DNA from: Sedimentibacter sp.
GTDB taxonomy: Bacteria > Bacillota > Clostridia > Tissierellales > Sedimentibacteraceae
Direction: 5' to 3'
Length of the DNA stretch: 64,000 bases
Assembly (NCBI GenBank): GCA_018436705.1
Contig: JAHDLA010000003.1
Span: forward strand, 110,543 to 174,542
Below, one piece after another: positions 25,747 through 35,014 of this stretch. Under the pieces are notes generated by a model. The model was not told where the DNA came from. It saw nothing but the letters and a program-made list of their open reading frames with translations, and searched no databases. A program made the translations under genes and the position numbers. Every line of letters begins with the position of its first letter. Position 1 is the first letter of the stretch.

Positions 25747-26088
25747 TTATTCAAAAATATGATTTTCCAATCTGATTACATTTATTAAAGCTTCTTCATA
25801 AGGGTGAATTTTTCTGATTTTTTTCAAAATACTGCCAATATATTTTTCTTCGCACCTGATTTCCAGTTTATATTCCTTTCCATAGTTAATTTTACCTCTA
25901 TCACCGGTAAAAGGTGTAGATTCTTCCAAAGGACGCCAACATCCTTCAATCTCATAATAAGATGCCACATAATCGTATTTCCCGACATGGCATGCTCCCA
26001 GTTTTGAAACTTCTTCAAGAACTGCCGGTATAACATCCTTTGGCATATATATTTCCAATTTATACACTGGTGTTATGAATTTTTTCAT
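25747..26088 (-). CDS. YqfO/NIF3 middle-domain-like (PII/CutA fold) protein
   Basis: 113 residues matching the stand-alone form of the PII/CutA-like domain inserted in Bacillus YqfO. Typical elements: VYKLEIYMPKDVIPAVLEEVSKLGA, the YYEIEGCWRPLEESTPFTGD loop, YKLEIRCEEKYIGSILKKIRKIHPYEEALINV. The last HPYEE segment is a hallmark. Members are trimeric and some bind divalent metal, but no biochemical role is established for the short form. GGGG lies before ATG 26088. Confidence 0.7.
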   Translation of the reverse strand: MKKFITPVYKLEIYMPKDVIPAVLEEVSKLGACHVGKYDYVASYYEIEGCWRPLEESTPFTGDRGKINYGKEYKLEIRCEEKYIGSILKKIRKIHPYEEALINVIRLENHIFE

Positions 26089-26275
26089 ATATAATCCCCT
26101 TTAAATTTCTTTTGTCAGTACATGGTATAATTATATCCTATTTATATACCAATTAACATATTTTGTATTTTATTTTTTAAAATCTTTATGTTTTTATTCC
26201 ATAAAAGATCTACAAAATAAAAAAAATATGATAAAATCTTTGAAAGTAAACTATTATAAAATTGGGAGATAAATT

Positions 26276-26598
26276 ATGAGCTTAAATGGATGTGCAAAAA
26301 AAGCAGACACCAAAAATTATCTTAATAACAAAGAAATTTTATATAAAACTGAAAATGATCACATTTGTGTTTCTAAAATAGGTTACGGGACATATTTGGG
26401 AGATCCCAGCGATGATGCAGGTAATCGATTTCCGTTATGACAAATATCTCTCTGGGACAGGGAAAATATAAAGAAACATATAGTTTTAATGAGATGATTA
26501 AATATTTGTTAGATGAGGAAGATATATTTTCTTCAATGATTGGAATGAAATCTGAAACAAGTGTCAGAAGTAATCTAATGAGTTTAAAAGAAAAATAA
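26276..26598 (+). pseudogene. Aldo/keto reductase remnant with internal deletion
   Basis: Two pieces of one protein lie in adjacent frames. The first (26276-26440, 54 residues) starts MSLNGCAKKADTKNYLNNK and reaches the conserved VSKIGYGTYLGDPSDDAG of N-terminal aldo/keto reductase strands before a stop. The second (26437-26598) is open from the junction to TAA and ends in FSSMIGMKSETSVRSNLMS, the C-terminal cofactor-binding part of the same family (MIGMKSxxxVxxN). A full enzyme has over 300 residues, so about 200 between them are gone. GGGAG still precedes the ATG and a hairpin follows. I call it a deletion pseudogene. Confidence 0.7.
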
Positions 26599-26612
26599 GC
26601 AAAATAGAAGAA

Positions 26613-26635
26613 TGGCGTAGCTTTACGCTACGCCA
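26613..26635 (+). terminator. Hairpin after the aldo/keto reductase remnant
   Basis: Perfect 9-bp GC-rich stem, tggcgtagc (26613-26621) with gctacgcca (26627-26635), 5-base loop, then ATTTT. It is probably the original terminator of the decayed gene. Confidence 0.6.
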
Positions 26636-26700
26636 CATTTTCCAAATTGATTCGGTACTGTTTTACAAAGGGCTACTGTTTCGAGACTTTTTAACAGCCT

Positions 26701-26726
26701 GAAACAGACAAACTACTGTCTGTTTC
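26701..26726 (-). terminator. Hairpin after sdpI
   Basis: Perfect 10-bp stem, gaaacagaca (26701-26710) with tgtctgtttc (26717-26726), just beyond the sdpI stop. The T tract on the minus side is weak. Confidence 0.55.
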
Positions 26727-26739
26727 ATATTTCCGGATT

Positions 26740-27390
26740 TTACTTGAATTTATTTTTGTATGCAATATATGAATATATAATTGGAATCAGTGTTATGATA
26801 ATTACTATTCCCAGAAAAACCTTCATTTTCAAGTAAGACGGAAGTATTGCCGACACCATCATCGCTATCCCGCCCACAAACCATATTTTACCTCCAAGCC
26901 TATGTGTTTTAAACCACACCTCTTCATCTGAAAGAGTCCAGCTTGTTCGTATACCTGCGTAGAAATTTTGTTTGAACTTAGGCATGTAGTTTCCGATTAT
27001 AGCAAATAATAATCCTACAGCAAAAGGCATCAGTATACTTATGTTCATGATTTTAATATTTAAACTGAAAGCTATTGTATACAGCTGAATTATCATCATC
27101 AGCAATGATACCAATAAGAAAATCATGTAATACTGCTTATTAAATTTATTATAAGCTTCTCTTTTTGGATCAACATTTTTGAATAATTCGGCAAATACAT
27201 TCATTATAAGAATTACAAACGGGGCAAGAAAAATATATATTTTTCCCGCATATCGATCAACATTACCAGCTATATCAAAATGAACAGGTATCTGTTCTGG
27301 AAGATAACTATACGAGATCAAGGCTATCAAAAATGTTACCAAAAATAAAATCCACTGCTTATAATTTTCTTTCTTAAATATTTTATTCAT
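26740..27390 (-). CDS. sdpI: SdpI-like immunity membrane protein
   Basis: 216-residue membrane protein with six hydrophobic segments. The N-terminal DUF1648 motif is clear (YSYLPEQIPVHFDIAGNVDRYAGK, residues 28-51), followed by a DPKREAYNKF loop and the second-half SdpI signature GIRTSWTLSDEEVWFKTHRLGGKIW. In Bacillus SdpI protects against the SdpC peptide and also inactivates SdpR by binding it. Translationally coupled to sdpR (8-base overlap). No sdpABC genes are present, so here it may give immunity to foreign peptides only. Confidence 0.87.
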   Translation of the reverse strand: MNKIFKKENYKQWILFLVTFLIALISYSYLPEQIPVHFDIAGNVDRYAGKIYIFLAPFVILIMNVFAELFKNVDPKREAYNKFNKQYYMIFLLVSLLMMIIQLYTIAFSLNIKIMNISILMPFAVGLLFAIIGNYMPKFKQNFYAGIRTSWTLSDEEVWFKTHRLGGKIWFVGGIAMMVSAILPSYLKMKVFLGIVIIITLIPIIYSYIAYKNKFK

Positions 27391-27658
27391 GCTTCTTTTC
27401 CTCCTTTAATGAAGCAAGCCATGTCATTACTTCTTCAACCACCGATAAGTTTAGTTCATAATAAATATATTTCCCATGTTTTTCGTCTATAATCAAACCT
27501 GCATTTTTTAATATCGACAAGTGGTGCGAGATAGAAGCTCCTGTCATTTCAAAATGCTCAACTATTTCACCTGCTGTCATCTTGTTGTTTTTTAATAATT
27601 CTATTATGCGGCGCCTGGTCGGATCAGATAATGCCTTAAAACTTTCTTGAAATCCCAT
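27383..27658 (-). CDS. sdpR: SdpR-like ArsR-family autorepressor
   Basis: 91-residue winged-helix repressor. It begins FQESFKALSDPTRRRIIELLKNNKMTAGEIVEHFEMTGASISHHLSILKNAGLI, the classic SdpR arrangement. There is no metal-binding CxC, so it is a protein-responsive rather than a metal-responsive ArsR member. It should repress its own operon from the palindrome at 27684-27703. AAAGGA precedes ATG 27658. Confidence 0.88.
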   Translation of the reverse strand: MGFQESFKALSDPTRRRIIELLKNNKMTAGEIVEHFEMTGASISHHLSILKNAGLIIDEKHGKYIYYELNLSVVEEVMTWLASLKEEKKHE

Positions 27659-27683
27659 TTATAGCAAATCCTTTCATTTAGAC

Positions 27684-27734
27684 ATTTAGATAATTATCTA
27701 AATATATTTTATTATTAATTTTCAGCTTTGTCAA
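27684..27734 (-). promoter_or_regulatory. sdpRI promoter with palindromic operator
   Basis: On the minus strand TTGACA (27734-27729), a 17-base spacer and TAAAAT (27711-27706) form a near-consensus promoter. Directly downstream, covering the transcription start, is a perfect 20-bp palindrome ATTTAGATAATTATCTAAAT (27684-27703), the obvious SdpR site. Confidence 0.85.
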
Positions 27735-27787
27735 TATAATTTAAAAACTTACTAGTATTTGGATTTCCATATTATAGCTGTAGAATC

Positions 27788-29371
27788 CTAAATATCGTAA
27801 ATATCAGAAAATTCGATCTTTATCATTTCAATTTTGTTATTTTCATTTTTTATAAGTTTCTTATCTTTGCTGTCATTAATTTTTTTGTCAGGAAGTTCTA
27901 CTATAAATGTACTTCCCACATCAACTTTGCTTATGGCATATATAGTTCCTCCATGTAATTCAACAAGCAGCTTTGTAAGTGACAGTCCTATACCACTTCC
28001 TTCTGCGTTTCTGTTTAAAGATTTATCTACCTGGTAATATCTTTGAAAAATATGCTTTAAATGTTCCGGCTCAATCCCTGCTCCCTGATCCTTAACCGAT
28101 ATTACTACCCTATTATCTTTACATTCTATGTTTACAAATATTTCACTGTTTGTGTCAGAAAATTTTAGTGCATTTGATATAAGATTAAGCATAATTCTTT
28201 CAATTTGCATGGAATCGCACGCAATAATTTTTTCATTAATATCTGAGCTGAACACTATTCTTAATTGGCGCAATTTAACATATTCGGTTACAGAGCGAAC
28301 AATATTTTCAACTATTGCAATTATGTTTTCATTTCTTATATTTAAACTAAAATTATTAGAATTTTTTTTAGCTATATCTACTATGCTGTTAATTAATTTT
28401 GTAAGCCTGTAGCAATTTTGTTTTATTATGTTATTGTATTCTATTAATTTGCTGTTATTTTTAATATTGCTGCTCTTAATATACATATCCATCATCTGAT
28501 TTGCTGAAAATATAACACTTAACGGAGTTTTAAGCTCGTGAGATACATTTGCATAGATCTCATCTTGAATCTTAAGAGCCTTTTTCATTTTTATCTGTGA
28601 TTTAGTGTCTTTTGTTACATCAAGGCCAATGGAAATAACCTCATTAATTGTTTTATTAATCCCATACAGCGGCTGGTATAGAAATTTATAATATACTTCT
28701 TGCCCGGAAATAACAAACTTATAGATATCCTGATAGCTTTCTTTTTCATCAAATGATTTTTCTATTAATTTAACTAAATCTTTTGAAGAAGTAAAGTTGT
28801 ATATACTTAGTTTATCTAACGAAAGATAATCTGCCATATTGCCGTTTATTTGATACAGCAAGTTTAATGCTTTATTATTAAGCTCTACAACTTCGTAGCC
28901 GGGGTATGCGAACCTTACAAAACACAAATCAAGGTTTTCCACTATTTTGTTTAATGTTTCATCTTCCGATTTTTTTGATAACATTTCTTCAAATATTATT
29001 TTTTTTGATGTGTCCCTATAAATTACCACTCCTGCTGTTACTTTACCATCAATCCCATATATCGGAATGCCGCTTGCCTCTTTTCTCAAATAACCATCTT
29101 TGCTTTTTATCCCGTAGGTTTCATTAATTACTCGTTCTCCTTTTAATACCCTGTTGAATATTTTATTTTCATTTGATATTATCTTTCCATTTTTATCATA
29201 AATCTCAATCTCTTCAATAAGTGTGTAAACGTTATCATAATTATCGATTTCATTTGTTCTTGTCTTTTCATTAAATTTAATTAAGGCTCCATTTTTTTCA
29301 AAAATAATTAGCTCATCCGAAATATTATTCAAAACAGCATTATATAATTGTTTCTTTTCTTCTAAATCCAC
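27788..29371 (-). CDS. PAS sensor histidine kinase, orphan
   Basis: 527-residue cytosolic kinase. Two PAS-like regions (about 10-130 and 140-255) precede a HisKA domain with the phosphoacceptor H-box YANVSHELKTPLSVIF near residue 275. The ATPase part has NLISNALKFSD (N-box), DQGAGIE (G1), FQRYYQVDKS (F-box) and GSGIGLSLTK (G2). All boxes are intact. There is no membrane segment and no response regulator gene beside it, so its partner lies elsewhere. The start is GTG after a GGGGGAA site. The basic C-terminal tail of about 25 residues is unusual. Confidence 0.88.
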   Translation of the reverse strand: MDLEEKKQLYNAVLNNISDELIIFEKNGALIKFNEKTRTNEIDNYDNVYTLIEEIEIYDKNGKIISNENKIFNRVLKGERVINETYGIKSKDGYLRKEASGIPIYGIDGKVTAGVVIYRDTSKKIIFEEMLSKKSEDETLNKIVENLDLCFVRFAYPGYEVVELNNKALNLLYQINGNMADYLSLDKLSIYNFTSSKDLVKLIEKSFDEKESYQDIYKFVISGQEVYYKFLYQPLYGINKTINEVISIGLDVTKDTKSQIKMKKALKIQDEIYANVSHELKTPLSVIFSANQMMDMYIKSSNIKNNSKLIEYNNIIKQNCYRLTKLINSIVDIAKKNSNNFSLNIRNENIIAIVENIVRSVTEYVKLRQLRIVFSSDINEKIIACDSMQIERIMLNLISNALKFSDTNSEIFVNIECKDNRVVISVKDQGAGIEPEHLKHIFQRYYQVDKSLNRNAEGSGIGLSLTKLLVELHGGTIYAISKVDVGSTFIVELPDKKINDSKDKKLIKNENNKIEMIKIEFSDIYDI

Positions 29372-29481
29372 GTTATTCCCCCAATTTTTTCTAATAATAT
29401 ATATTTTACATTATACTGCAATTTTTACAATTAGCAAATAAAATAAATATTTCAACATCTACGCTTTAATTTTTTAATTGC

Positions 29482-30543
29482 TTATTTCAGCCAGTCAGCC
29501 TCTTCTCTGATTATTGGTCTTATTCCGTATTTTTTATCAAAATTCTCTAAAATAGTTTTTCTTGCCTTATTTGAAGTTTTAATATTAGAAACTAATTCAT
29601 CAGATATCCCATACGTAAACGGACAATTTGCAATGCATATTGCACAATCTGTGCCTAAACTTCTCCATCTTCTATAGCACTCTTCGGAATTTATTTTCCA
29701 CCTTAGTATCCCGTCCTTTTCCTCCATATCTGTTTTTGAAATTGCCTTCCCTGGGCATGTTCTTGCACATCTTCCACAATCTCTGCATAGTTCTCTAACT
29801 CCAAAACTCTTTCTTTCGTCAGGTATAAGCGGCATATCTGTCGATACAACGCCAAGTCTGATGCAAGGTCCATGCTCTCTGGTTATAATGAGCCCATTTC
29901 TTCCGAATTCTCCCAAACCTGCATCCATTGCAACCAGTGGAGCAACTAGCAAATAATTTCCATCCATATGATTTCTGGCATCATACCCAAGCTCTCTTAT
30001 ATAGTAAGACAAAATCATTCCGATAGTTGCAGCTTCCACGTAGCCCTTTACAACTCCGATAGCTTCAGATATCTTTGGGGCTCTCATAATCATTTCCAAA
30101 TCCATGGGCACTGCAAATACAATTCCAAATCTATGCTTTTTTTCAATCTTATCCCCATAATTTTCTTCATGTCTCCCTCTATAAGAATAGTAATGATAAT
30201 CCTTCAATTCAGTTATACCGACCAATTTTGCATTGTAAAATTCGGCTAAGCCCTTAATTTTTTTTGTTATTAAAACCGGATCAACTTCTGATTTGTTTTC
30301 AGACACTTTTCCCTCACTGAATCTTCTTATATCACTCAAATATTTAAAGGCAGCATCAACCATCGGTGAATTTATGCTGTTGTACATTGCAGATCCTTTA
30401 GCTCCCATCTCAGGAAGGCTTCTCAAAAAATCATCTTTTTCCTTCATAGAAGGATTCCTGTTATAATAGTATTTATAGCATTCACTATCTTCTTTAAGAT
30501 TCATCCTTGAAAACATAGTATCTCTTTCATCATATTTATTCAT
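29482..30543 (-). CDS. Reductive-dehalogenase-like iron-sulfur protein, cytosolic
   Basis: 353 residues. The N-terminus (NKYDERDTMFSRMNLKEDS, then YYYNRNPSMKEKDDFLRSLP) recalls reductive dehalogenase catalytic subunits. The middle part (VVKGYVEAATIGMILSYYIRELGYDAR and GLGEFGRNGLIITREHGPCIRLGVV) matches the corrinoid-binding fold shared with QueG. Two [4Fe-4S] motifs follow: CRDCGRCARTCP, and a Cys then ten residues and CAICIANCP. The W-x-I-x-x-E-x-C-Y-x-x-W spacing between them is also RdhA-like. There is no Tat signal and no rdhB anchor gene, so it would be soluble and non-respiratory. ATG 30543 follows GAGGAGAG. QueG itself is less likely, given the N-terminus. Confidence 0.7.
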   Translation of the reverse strand: MNKYDERDTMFSRMNLKEDSECYKYYYNRNPSMKEKDDFLRSLPEMGAKGSAMYNSINSPMVDAAFKYLSDIRRFSEGKVSENKSEVDPVLITKKIKGLAEFYNAKLVGITELKDYHYYSYRGRHEENYGDKIEKKHRFGIVFAVPMDLEMIMRAPKISEAIGVVKGYVEAATIGMILSYYIRELGYDARNHMDGNYLLVAPLVAMDAGLGEFGRNGLIITREHGPCIRLGVVSTDMPLIPDERKSFGVRELCRDCGRCARTCPGKAISKTDMEEKDGILRWKINSEECYRRWRSLGTDCAICIANCPFTYGISDELVSNIKTSNKARKTILENFDKKYGIRPIIREEADWLK

Positions 30544-30768
30544 AATTTCTCTCCTCTGTTTCAACTTCTTAGTTATATGCTTCTCTCATTTCTGTACAAT
30601 AAACTTAAATTCAAAATCATAATTACAATTATATCAAAACCTAAGCAAATAAATAAGCTTATTTAGAAAATTTAATATAAAAATGTGCTTGGAAAGAATA
30701 ATAAACTTTTTCGCAGAAATATGATATTATAGTTATTAATAAATTAAACGGGTCAACGGAGGTAAAAC

Positions 30769-32403
30769 ATGGTAACAATGTTTAAAAACGGAAATATTTG
30801 CACAATTGAAAGTTTAAATTTCAAAGCAGATTCATTTGTAGTTGACGGTAATAGATTCGAATATGTAGGAACCGAGAATGGTGCCAAGGAATATTTAAAC
30901 AAAAGAAACTGCAGCTATTCAGAATTTGATTTGTGCGGTCACTTAGTTCTTCCAGGATTCAATGATTCCCACATGCACTTTGTGCATTTTGCCAAAAGTT
31001 TGAGCAGCGTCAGCTTGGTTGGCACAAAAAACCTGCAGGATGTCAGAAGCCGACTGAAAAAAAGGCTTGAGGAAAGAACGCCCGAAGATAATTTCTGGCT
31101 GGTAGGCGAAGGTTGGAATCATGATTATTTCACAGAAAAAAGATTTCCAACAAAATTTGATCTGGATGATATAACAGGTGAAGTTCCTACGCTGATACTC
31201 CGTACATGTTTTCACATAGGTGTTCTTAACTCTGCTGCAATGAAAATAATAAACCTTGATAAGTCCACTGCTCCTCAATACGGCAACTTTGTTGAATTAA
31301 TGCCTGACGGTGAACCAAGCGGAGTAATAAAGGAAAATTTACTTGAACAAGTTAAAGCCAATACTTCTGTACTAGACTTAATTTCCTTAAAAAAAATAAT
31401 ATGCGAGGCTCAGGATAAAGCCTTGGCTCAGGGACTTACATCTGTTCAAACAGACGATTTCGGGTATGTACAAGACAATAATTATGATTTGCTGTTTAGA
31501 GCATATAACAAGCTGGAGCAGGAAACTAAACTAAATATAAGAATAGGAGAGCAGTGCCTGCTGCAAACTACGGATGAGATTCAAAACTTTTTTGATAAGG
31601 GATACAGATTTGGATACGGCAGCGAAAAATACCGTGTAAACTGCATAAAACTTTTAAGTGATGGTTCATTGGGAGCTAGGACTGCAGCAATGAGAACCCC
31701 CTACAACGATAATCCTTCGACAAATGGTATAGAATTGTTCAGCCAGGACGAATTAAACAGAGCAGTTCTTCTTACCCATGAAAATGATTGTCCCGTAGCA
31801 ATACACGGAATAGGAGACAGAGCTATCGAAATGTCTCTTAATGCAATAGAATATGCTAAAATAAAAGCCCCTGAACATAATCCAAGGCACGGCATCGTAC
31901 ATTGTCAGATAACAGATAATGCACTCCTGGACAGATTTAAAAAACTTGACGTAACTGCCTTTATACAACCAATATTTATTGATTATGACATGGATATAGT
32001 TCGAAACAGAGTAGGAAATAAAATTGCCGAAACATCCTATGCATGGAAAACAATGATTGATAAAGGTATCCATACCCCGTTCGGAACGGATTGCCCTGTT
32101 GAAGCTTTCAATACGATGCCGAATATATACTCTGCTGTTACGAGAAAAAACATAACAAAAAACAAGAAAAAAACTTATCTTCCAAATGAAAAAATGAGTA
32201 TGTACGAAGCAATAAAATCTTATACGCTTGAAGGAGCCTATGCATCCGGAGAAGAAAAAATAAAGGGATCAATATCGAAGGGCAAGCTTGCAGATTTTAT
32301 CATTTTGGACAAAGATCTGTTCAATTTAAACAACGATGAAGAAATACTTGAAACCCATATTATCAAAACATATGTAGACGGAAAAATGGTATACAGTGCA
32401 TAG
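30769..32403 (+). CDS. YtcJ-like amidohydrolase
   Basis: 544-residue metal-dependent hydrolase of the amidohydrolase_3 group. Features: a small N-terminal beta domain, the metal motif LPGFNDSHMHFVHFA (about residues 61-75), WLVGEGWNHDYF, LSDGSLGARTAAM, a metal-ligand HGIGDRAIEMSLNAIE, FGTDCPVEAFN, and the closing KGSISKGKLADFIILDKDLF. Members cleave N-acyl or formamide bonds; the substrate cannot be predicted. GGAGG lies 7 bases before ATG 30769. Single gene with its own terminator. Confidence 0.85.
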   Translation: MVTMFKNGNICTIESLNFKADSFVVDGNRFEYVGTENGAKEYLNKRNCSYSEFDLCGHLVLPGFNDSHMHFVHFAKSLSSVSLVGTKNLQDVRSRLKKRLEERTPEDNFWLVGEGWNHDYFTEKRFPTKFDLDDITGEVPTLILRTCFHIGVLNSAAMKIINLDKSTAPQYGNFVELMPDGEPSGVIKENLLEQVKANTSVLDLISLKKIICEAQDKALAQGLTSVQTDDFGYVQDNNYDLLFRAYNKLEQETKLNIRIGEQCLLQTTDEIQNFFDKGYRFGYGSEKYRVNCIKLLSDGSLGARTAAMRTPYNDNPSTNGIELFSQDELNRAVLLTHENDCPVAIHGIGDRAIEMSLNAIEYAKIKAPEHNPRHGIVHCQITDNALLDRFKKLDVTAFIQPIFIDYDMDIVRNRVGNKIAETSYAWKTMIDKGIHTPFGTDCPVEAFNTMPNIYSAVTRKNITKNKKKTYLPNEKMSMYEAIKSYTLEGAYASGEEKIKGSISKGKLADFIILDKDLFNLNNDEEILETHIIKTYVDGKMVYSA

Positions 32404-32472
32404 AATTCCAGTAGAACAAAAACGACATAATTTTAGTAAATTACTATGCTAAAATTATTACTACGAGAGCAT

Positions 32473-32505
32473 GGGCAACCTCGCCATTTTACAGCTTGGT
32501 TGCCC
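32473..32505 (+). terminator. Terminator of the amidohydrolase gene
   Basis: Perfect 8-bp stem gggcaacc/ggttgccc with a 17-base loop, followed by TCTTTT. Confidence 0.75.
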
Positions 32506-32555
32506 TCTTTTATATGAGTATTTAACATTTGATACTAGGTATGATATATTAATCC

Positions 32556-33011
32556 TTACTCTGATACAGGCCTGAAATGTGAAAATACAATTTTAACAAT
32601 GTTGTAAATTGCCATTGTAATTATAATCCACTCAACAACAAATATCCATGCGGCACCCAAATCCGCCATATACAGCTTTACAGCAGTATAAATTGACCCT
32701 AATGATGTAAACGCAATAACAGATTCATTGTTAAAATGTTTTTTTCTGGCAGCAAGAATGTACAGCAGTGCCAAAACAAACCATAATACATAATCCCTTA
32801 TTAATAACAGCGTATTTTTTATTTCAGCAAAATTTATTGAGTCGCTTAACAGTCCAAATACCATGTCTATGAGCCAAAATGTTGTTATTATTATAAAAAC
32901 AAATAATCCTATAGTCAGAATATTGTTTTTAAGCTCTTCTCTGTTTATGTCAATTGGTTTTGAAAATTTTGTTGATAACTTATTTGACAACTTGCTTTTA
33001 AACCTTCTCAT
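32556..33011 (-). CDS. Hypothetical four-helix membrane protein
   Basis: 151 residues. A basic N-terminal tail (RRFKSKLSNKLSTKF) precedes four predicted membrane helices, near residues 32-55, 70-88, 95-115 and 118-140. No conserved motif or known family is recognised; the helices lack conserved charged residues except one Asp (WLIDMVFG). GGAGG precedes ATG 33011. It stands alone between the amidohydrolase and the ABC exporter genes. Confidence 0.65.
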   Translation of the reverse strand: MRRFKSKLSNKLSTKFSKPIDINREELKNNILTIGLFVFIIITTFWLIDMVFGLLSDSINFAEIKNTLLLIRDYVLWFVLALLYILAARKKHFNNESVIAFTSLGSIYTAVKLYMADLGAAWIFVVEWIIITMAIYNIVKIVFSHFRPVSE

Positions 33012-33108
33012 AGCTCCTCCTCTAATATATAATACTCCCTATAAACAATATATATTTATCCATATGTATATATGACTACTTTTAATAATTTATTAATATA
33101 AAAAAAAA

Positions 33109-33128
33109 GAAGGCAGTTATATGCCTTC
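33109..33128 (-). terminator. Terminator of the ABC exporter operon
   Basis: Stem gaaggca/tgccttc with a 6-base loop, followed by nine T residues in the minus direction, right after the exporter stop codon. Confidence 0.75.
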
Positions 33129-33136
33129 CTTATTTG

Positions 33137-35014
33137 CTATTCCAATTCTGTAACTCCCATGTTAAGCTCGTAGTATCGCCCTTTTTGTTTCATTAAGTCT
33201 TCATGATCTCCACGCTCAATAATTTTACCATTTTCAAGAACCATTATTGCATTTGAATCACGAACCGTTGACAACCTATGAGCTATAACAAAAGTAGTTC
33301 TTCCCTTCATAAGCTTATCCATCCCCTCAGATATCAGTTTTTCTGTTCTTGTATCAACTGAAGATGTCGCTTCATCCAGTATGAGGATTGCAGGATCCGC
33401 TATAGCAGCTCTTGCTATTGAAAGAAGCTGTCTCTCTCCCTGTGAAAGGTTTTGGCCGTCCGCTGTCAGTAGAGTTTCATACCCATTAGGCAAATGCTTT
33501 ATAAAGTAATGTGCATTTGCCAGCTTAGCTGCTGCAATTACATCTTCATCAGAAGCATCAAGTCTGCCGTATCTTATATTCTCTGCAACAGTTCCTTCGA
33601 ATAAGTGTACGTCCTGTAACACTATACTCATAATACTTCTGAGATCAAATTTATTAATTCGTTTAATATCGATTCCGTCAAATAAAATTTTACCGTTATC
33701 TATTTCATAAAATCGGTTTATGAGATTTGTTATGGTAGTCTTGCCTGCTCCGGTTGAACCTACAAATGCTATTTTCTGCCCCGGTTTAGCATAAAGATTA
33801 ATTTTATTCAAGACCTGCTTTTCAGGCACATACCCAAAATCCACATCATTAAAGGTTACATTTCCTTTCAGCGAAACTAGTTCATATTCTCCGTTTTTCG
33901 CCGGCACTTTCCAGCACAAATCTTTTTTTCCATCGCATTTTTCAACTAATTTTACATCGCCGTCATTTAATTCTATTTCTTCATCCAGCACATTAAATAT
34001 TCTTTCAGCACCTGCCAATGCAGCAAATAATGTATTCAGTTGATTTGAAACCTGAGTTATAGGACGTGATATAGTCCTCGTATATTGCAAGAAAGAAGCC
34101 ATATTACCTATACTGAATCTGCTGACCATTACCAAGTATGCACCAAGTATTGATACAACCGCATACATAGCGTAAGACAGGTTACCCATTATTGGCATTA
34201 TCATTACACCGAACGTTGATGCACGAGTGCTTGCAGTTCTTAAATTCTCGTTTCTTTCATTGAAATCATTTATTGCTCTTTCCTCATAGTTAAATACCTT
34301 AACAACTTTTTGTCCCGACATCATTTCTTCGATGTACCCGTTCATATCTGCCAAAGCGGCCTGCTGACTGCGAAAGTTCTTTGAAGATATTTTCCCTATA
34401 TTTTTTATAACGAACAGCATTAGCCCAAGAATAATCACTACTGTCAACGCCATAACTGGGCTCAAAACCATCATCATAATAAATGTTCCTATAACTGTTA
34501 TAATTGAAATCAAAACTTGAGATGCACTTTGTTCCAGAGATTGGTTCAACATATCAACATCATTTGTAAAGGTAGACATCATTTCTCCGTGTGTGTGGCC
34601 GTCAAAATATGATATAGGAAGCTTTTCCATATGCTCAAACATGTCCTCACGAATTTTATGCACCGTTTTCTGCGCTAGACGTGCCATAAACAAATTCCCA
34701 ACATATTGTGAAAAGGCAACAACTAAAACCATTACAACCATTATTACAATATATGTTATGAACTTTTCTCTGTTGAAATCTCCCACCAGTGTATCAATTA
34801 CAGGGCTAAGCATTCCATTAATTCCTATCTCAGCAATTGATCCCAGCACTATAAAGAATATACCGCTGAAAAACAACAATCTATTAAATTTGAAATAGCT
34901 GAACAATCTTAATAGTGTCTTTTTTGGATCTCTTGGGCGAAGCTGTTTCGGAGCTTTCATACCCGCACTTTTTCCATTAGGAGCATTTTGACCCTCATTT
35001 TTTACTTTTTTCAT
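33137..35014 (-). CDS. ABC exporter subunit with intact ATPase residues
   Basis: 625-residue half-transporter: six membrane helices (about 40-330), then a nucleotide-binding domain. Walker A is GSTGAGKTT, Walker B LILDEATSSVD with the catalytic Glu, and the switch His is present in VIAHRLS. The signature is LSQGE in place of LSGGQ. An insert of about 25 residues (GKKDLCWKVPAKNGEYELV) sits at the start of the ATPase domain. It starts with a polar 40-residue head. Coupled by ATGA to the upstream half-transporter, it should form a heterodimer like BmrCD or TM287/288. Substrate unknown; multidrug or lipid export is typical. Confidence 0.88.
   Translation of the reverse strand: MKKVKNEGQNAPNGKSAGMKAPKQLRPRDPKKTLLRLFSYFKFNRLLFFSGIFFIVLGSIAEIGINGMLSPVIDTLVGDFNREKFITYIVIMVVMVLVVAFSQYVGNLFMARLAQKTVHKIREDMFEHMEKLPISYFDGHTHGEMMSTFTNDVDMLNQSLEQSASQVLISIITVIGTFIMMMVLSPVMALTVVIILGLMLFVIKNIGKISSKNFRSQQAALADMNGYIEEMMSGQKVVKVFNYEERAINDFNERNENLRTASTRASTFGVMIMPIMGNLSYAMYAVVSILGAYLVMVSRFSIGNMASFLQYTRTISRPITQVSNQLNTLFAALAGAERIFNVLDEEIELNDGDVKLVEKCDGKKDLCWKVPAKNGEYELVSLKGNVTFNDVDFGYVPEKQVLNKINLYAKPGQKIAFVGSTGAGKTTITNLINRFYEIDNGKILFDGIDIKRINKFDLRSIMSIVLQDVHLFEGTVAENIRYGRLDASDEDVIAAAKLANAHYFIKHLPNGYETLLTADGQNLSQGERQLLSIARAAIADPAILILDEATSSVDTRTEKLISEGMDKLMKGRTTFVIAHRLSTVRDSNAIMVLENGKIIERGDHEDLMKQKGRYYELNMGVTELE

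Noticed and set aside
29482..30543. Epoxyqueuosine reductase QueG
   Set aside because: The Fe-S part is similar, but the N-terminal DERDTMFSRM...YYYNRNP block and the W-x-I-x-x-E-x-C-Y spacing fit RdhA-like proteins better.
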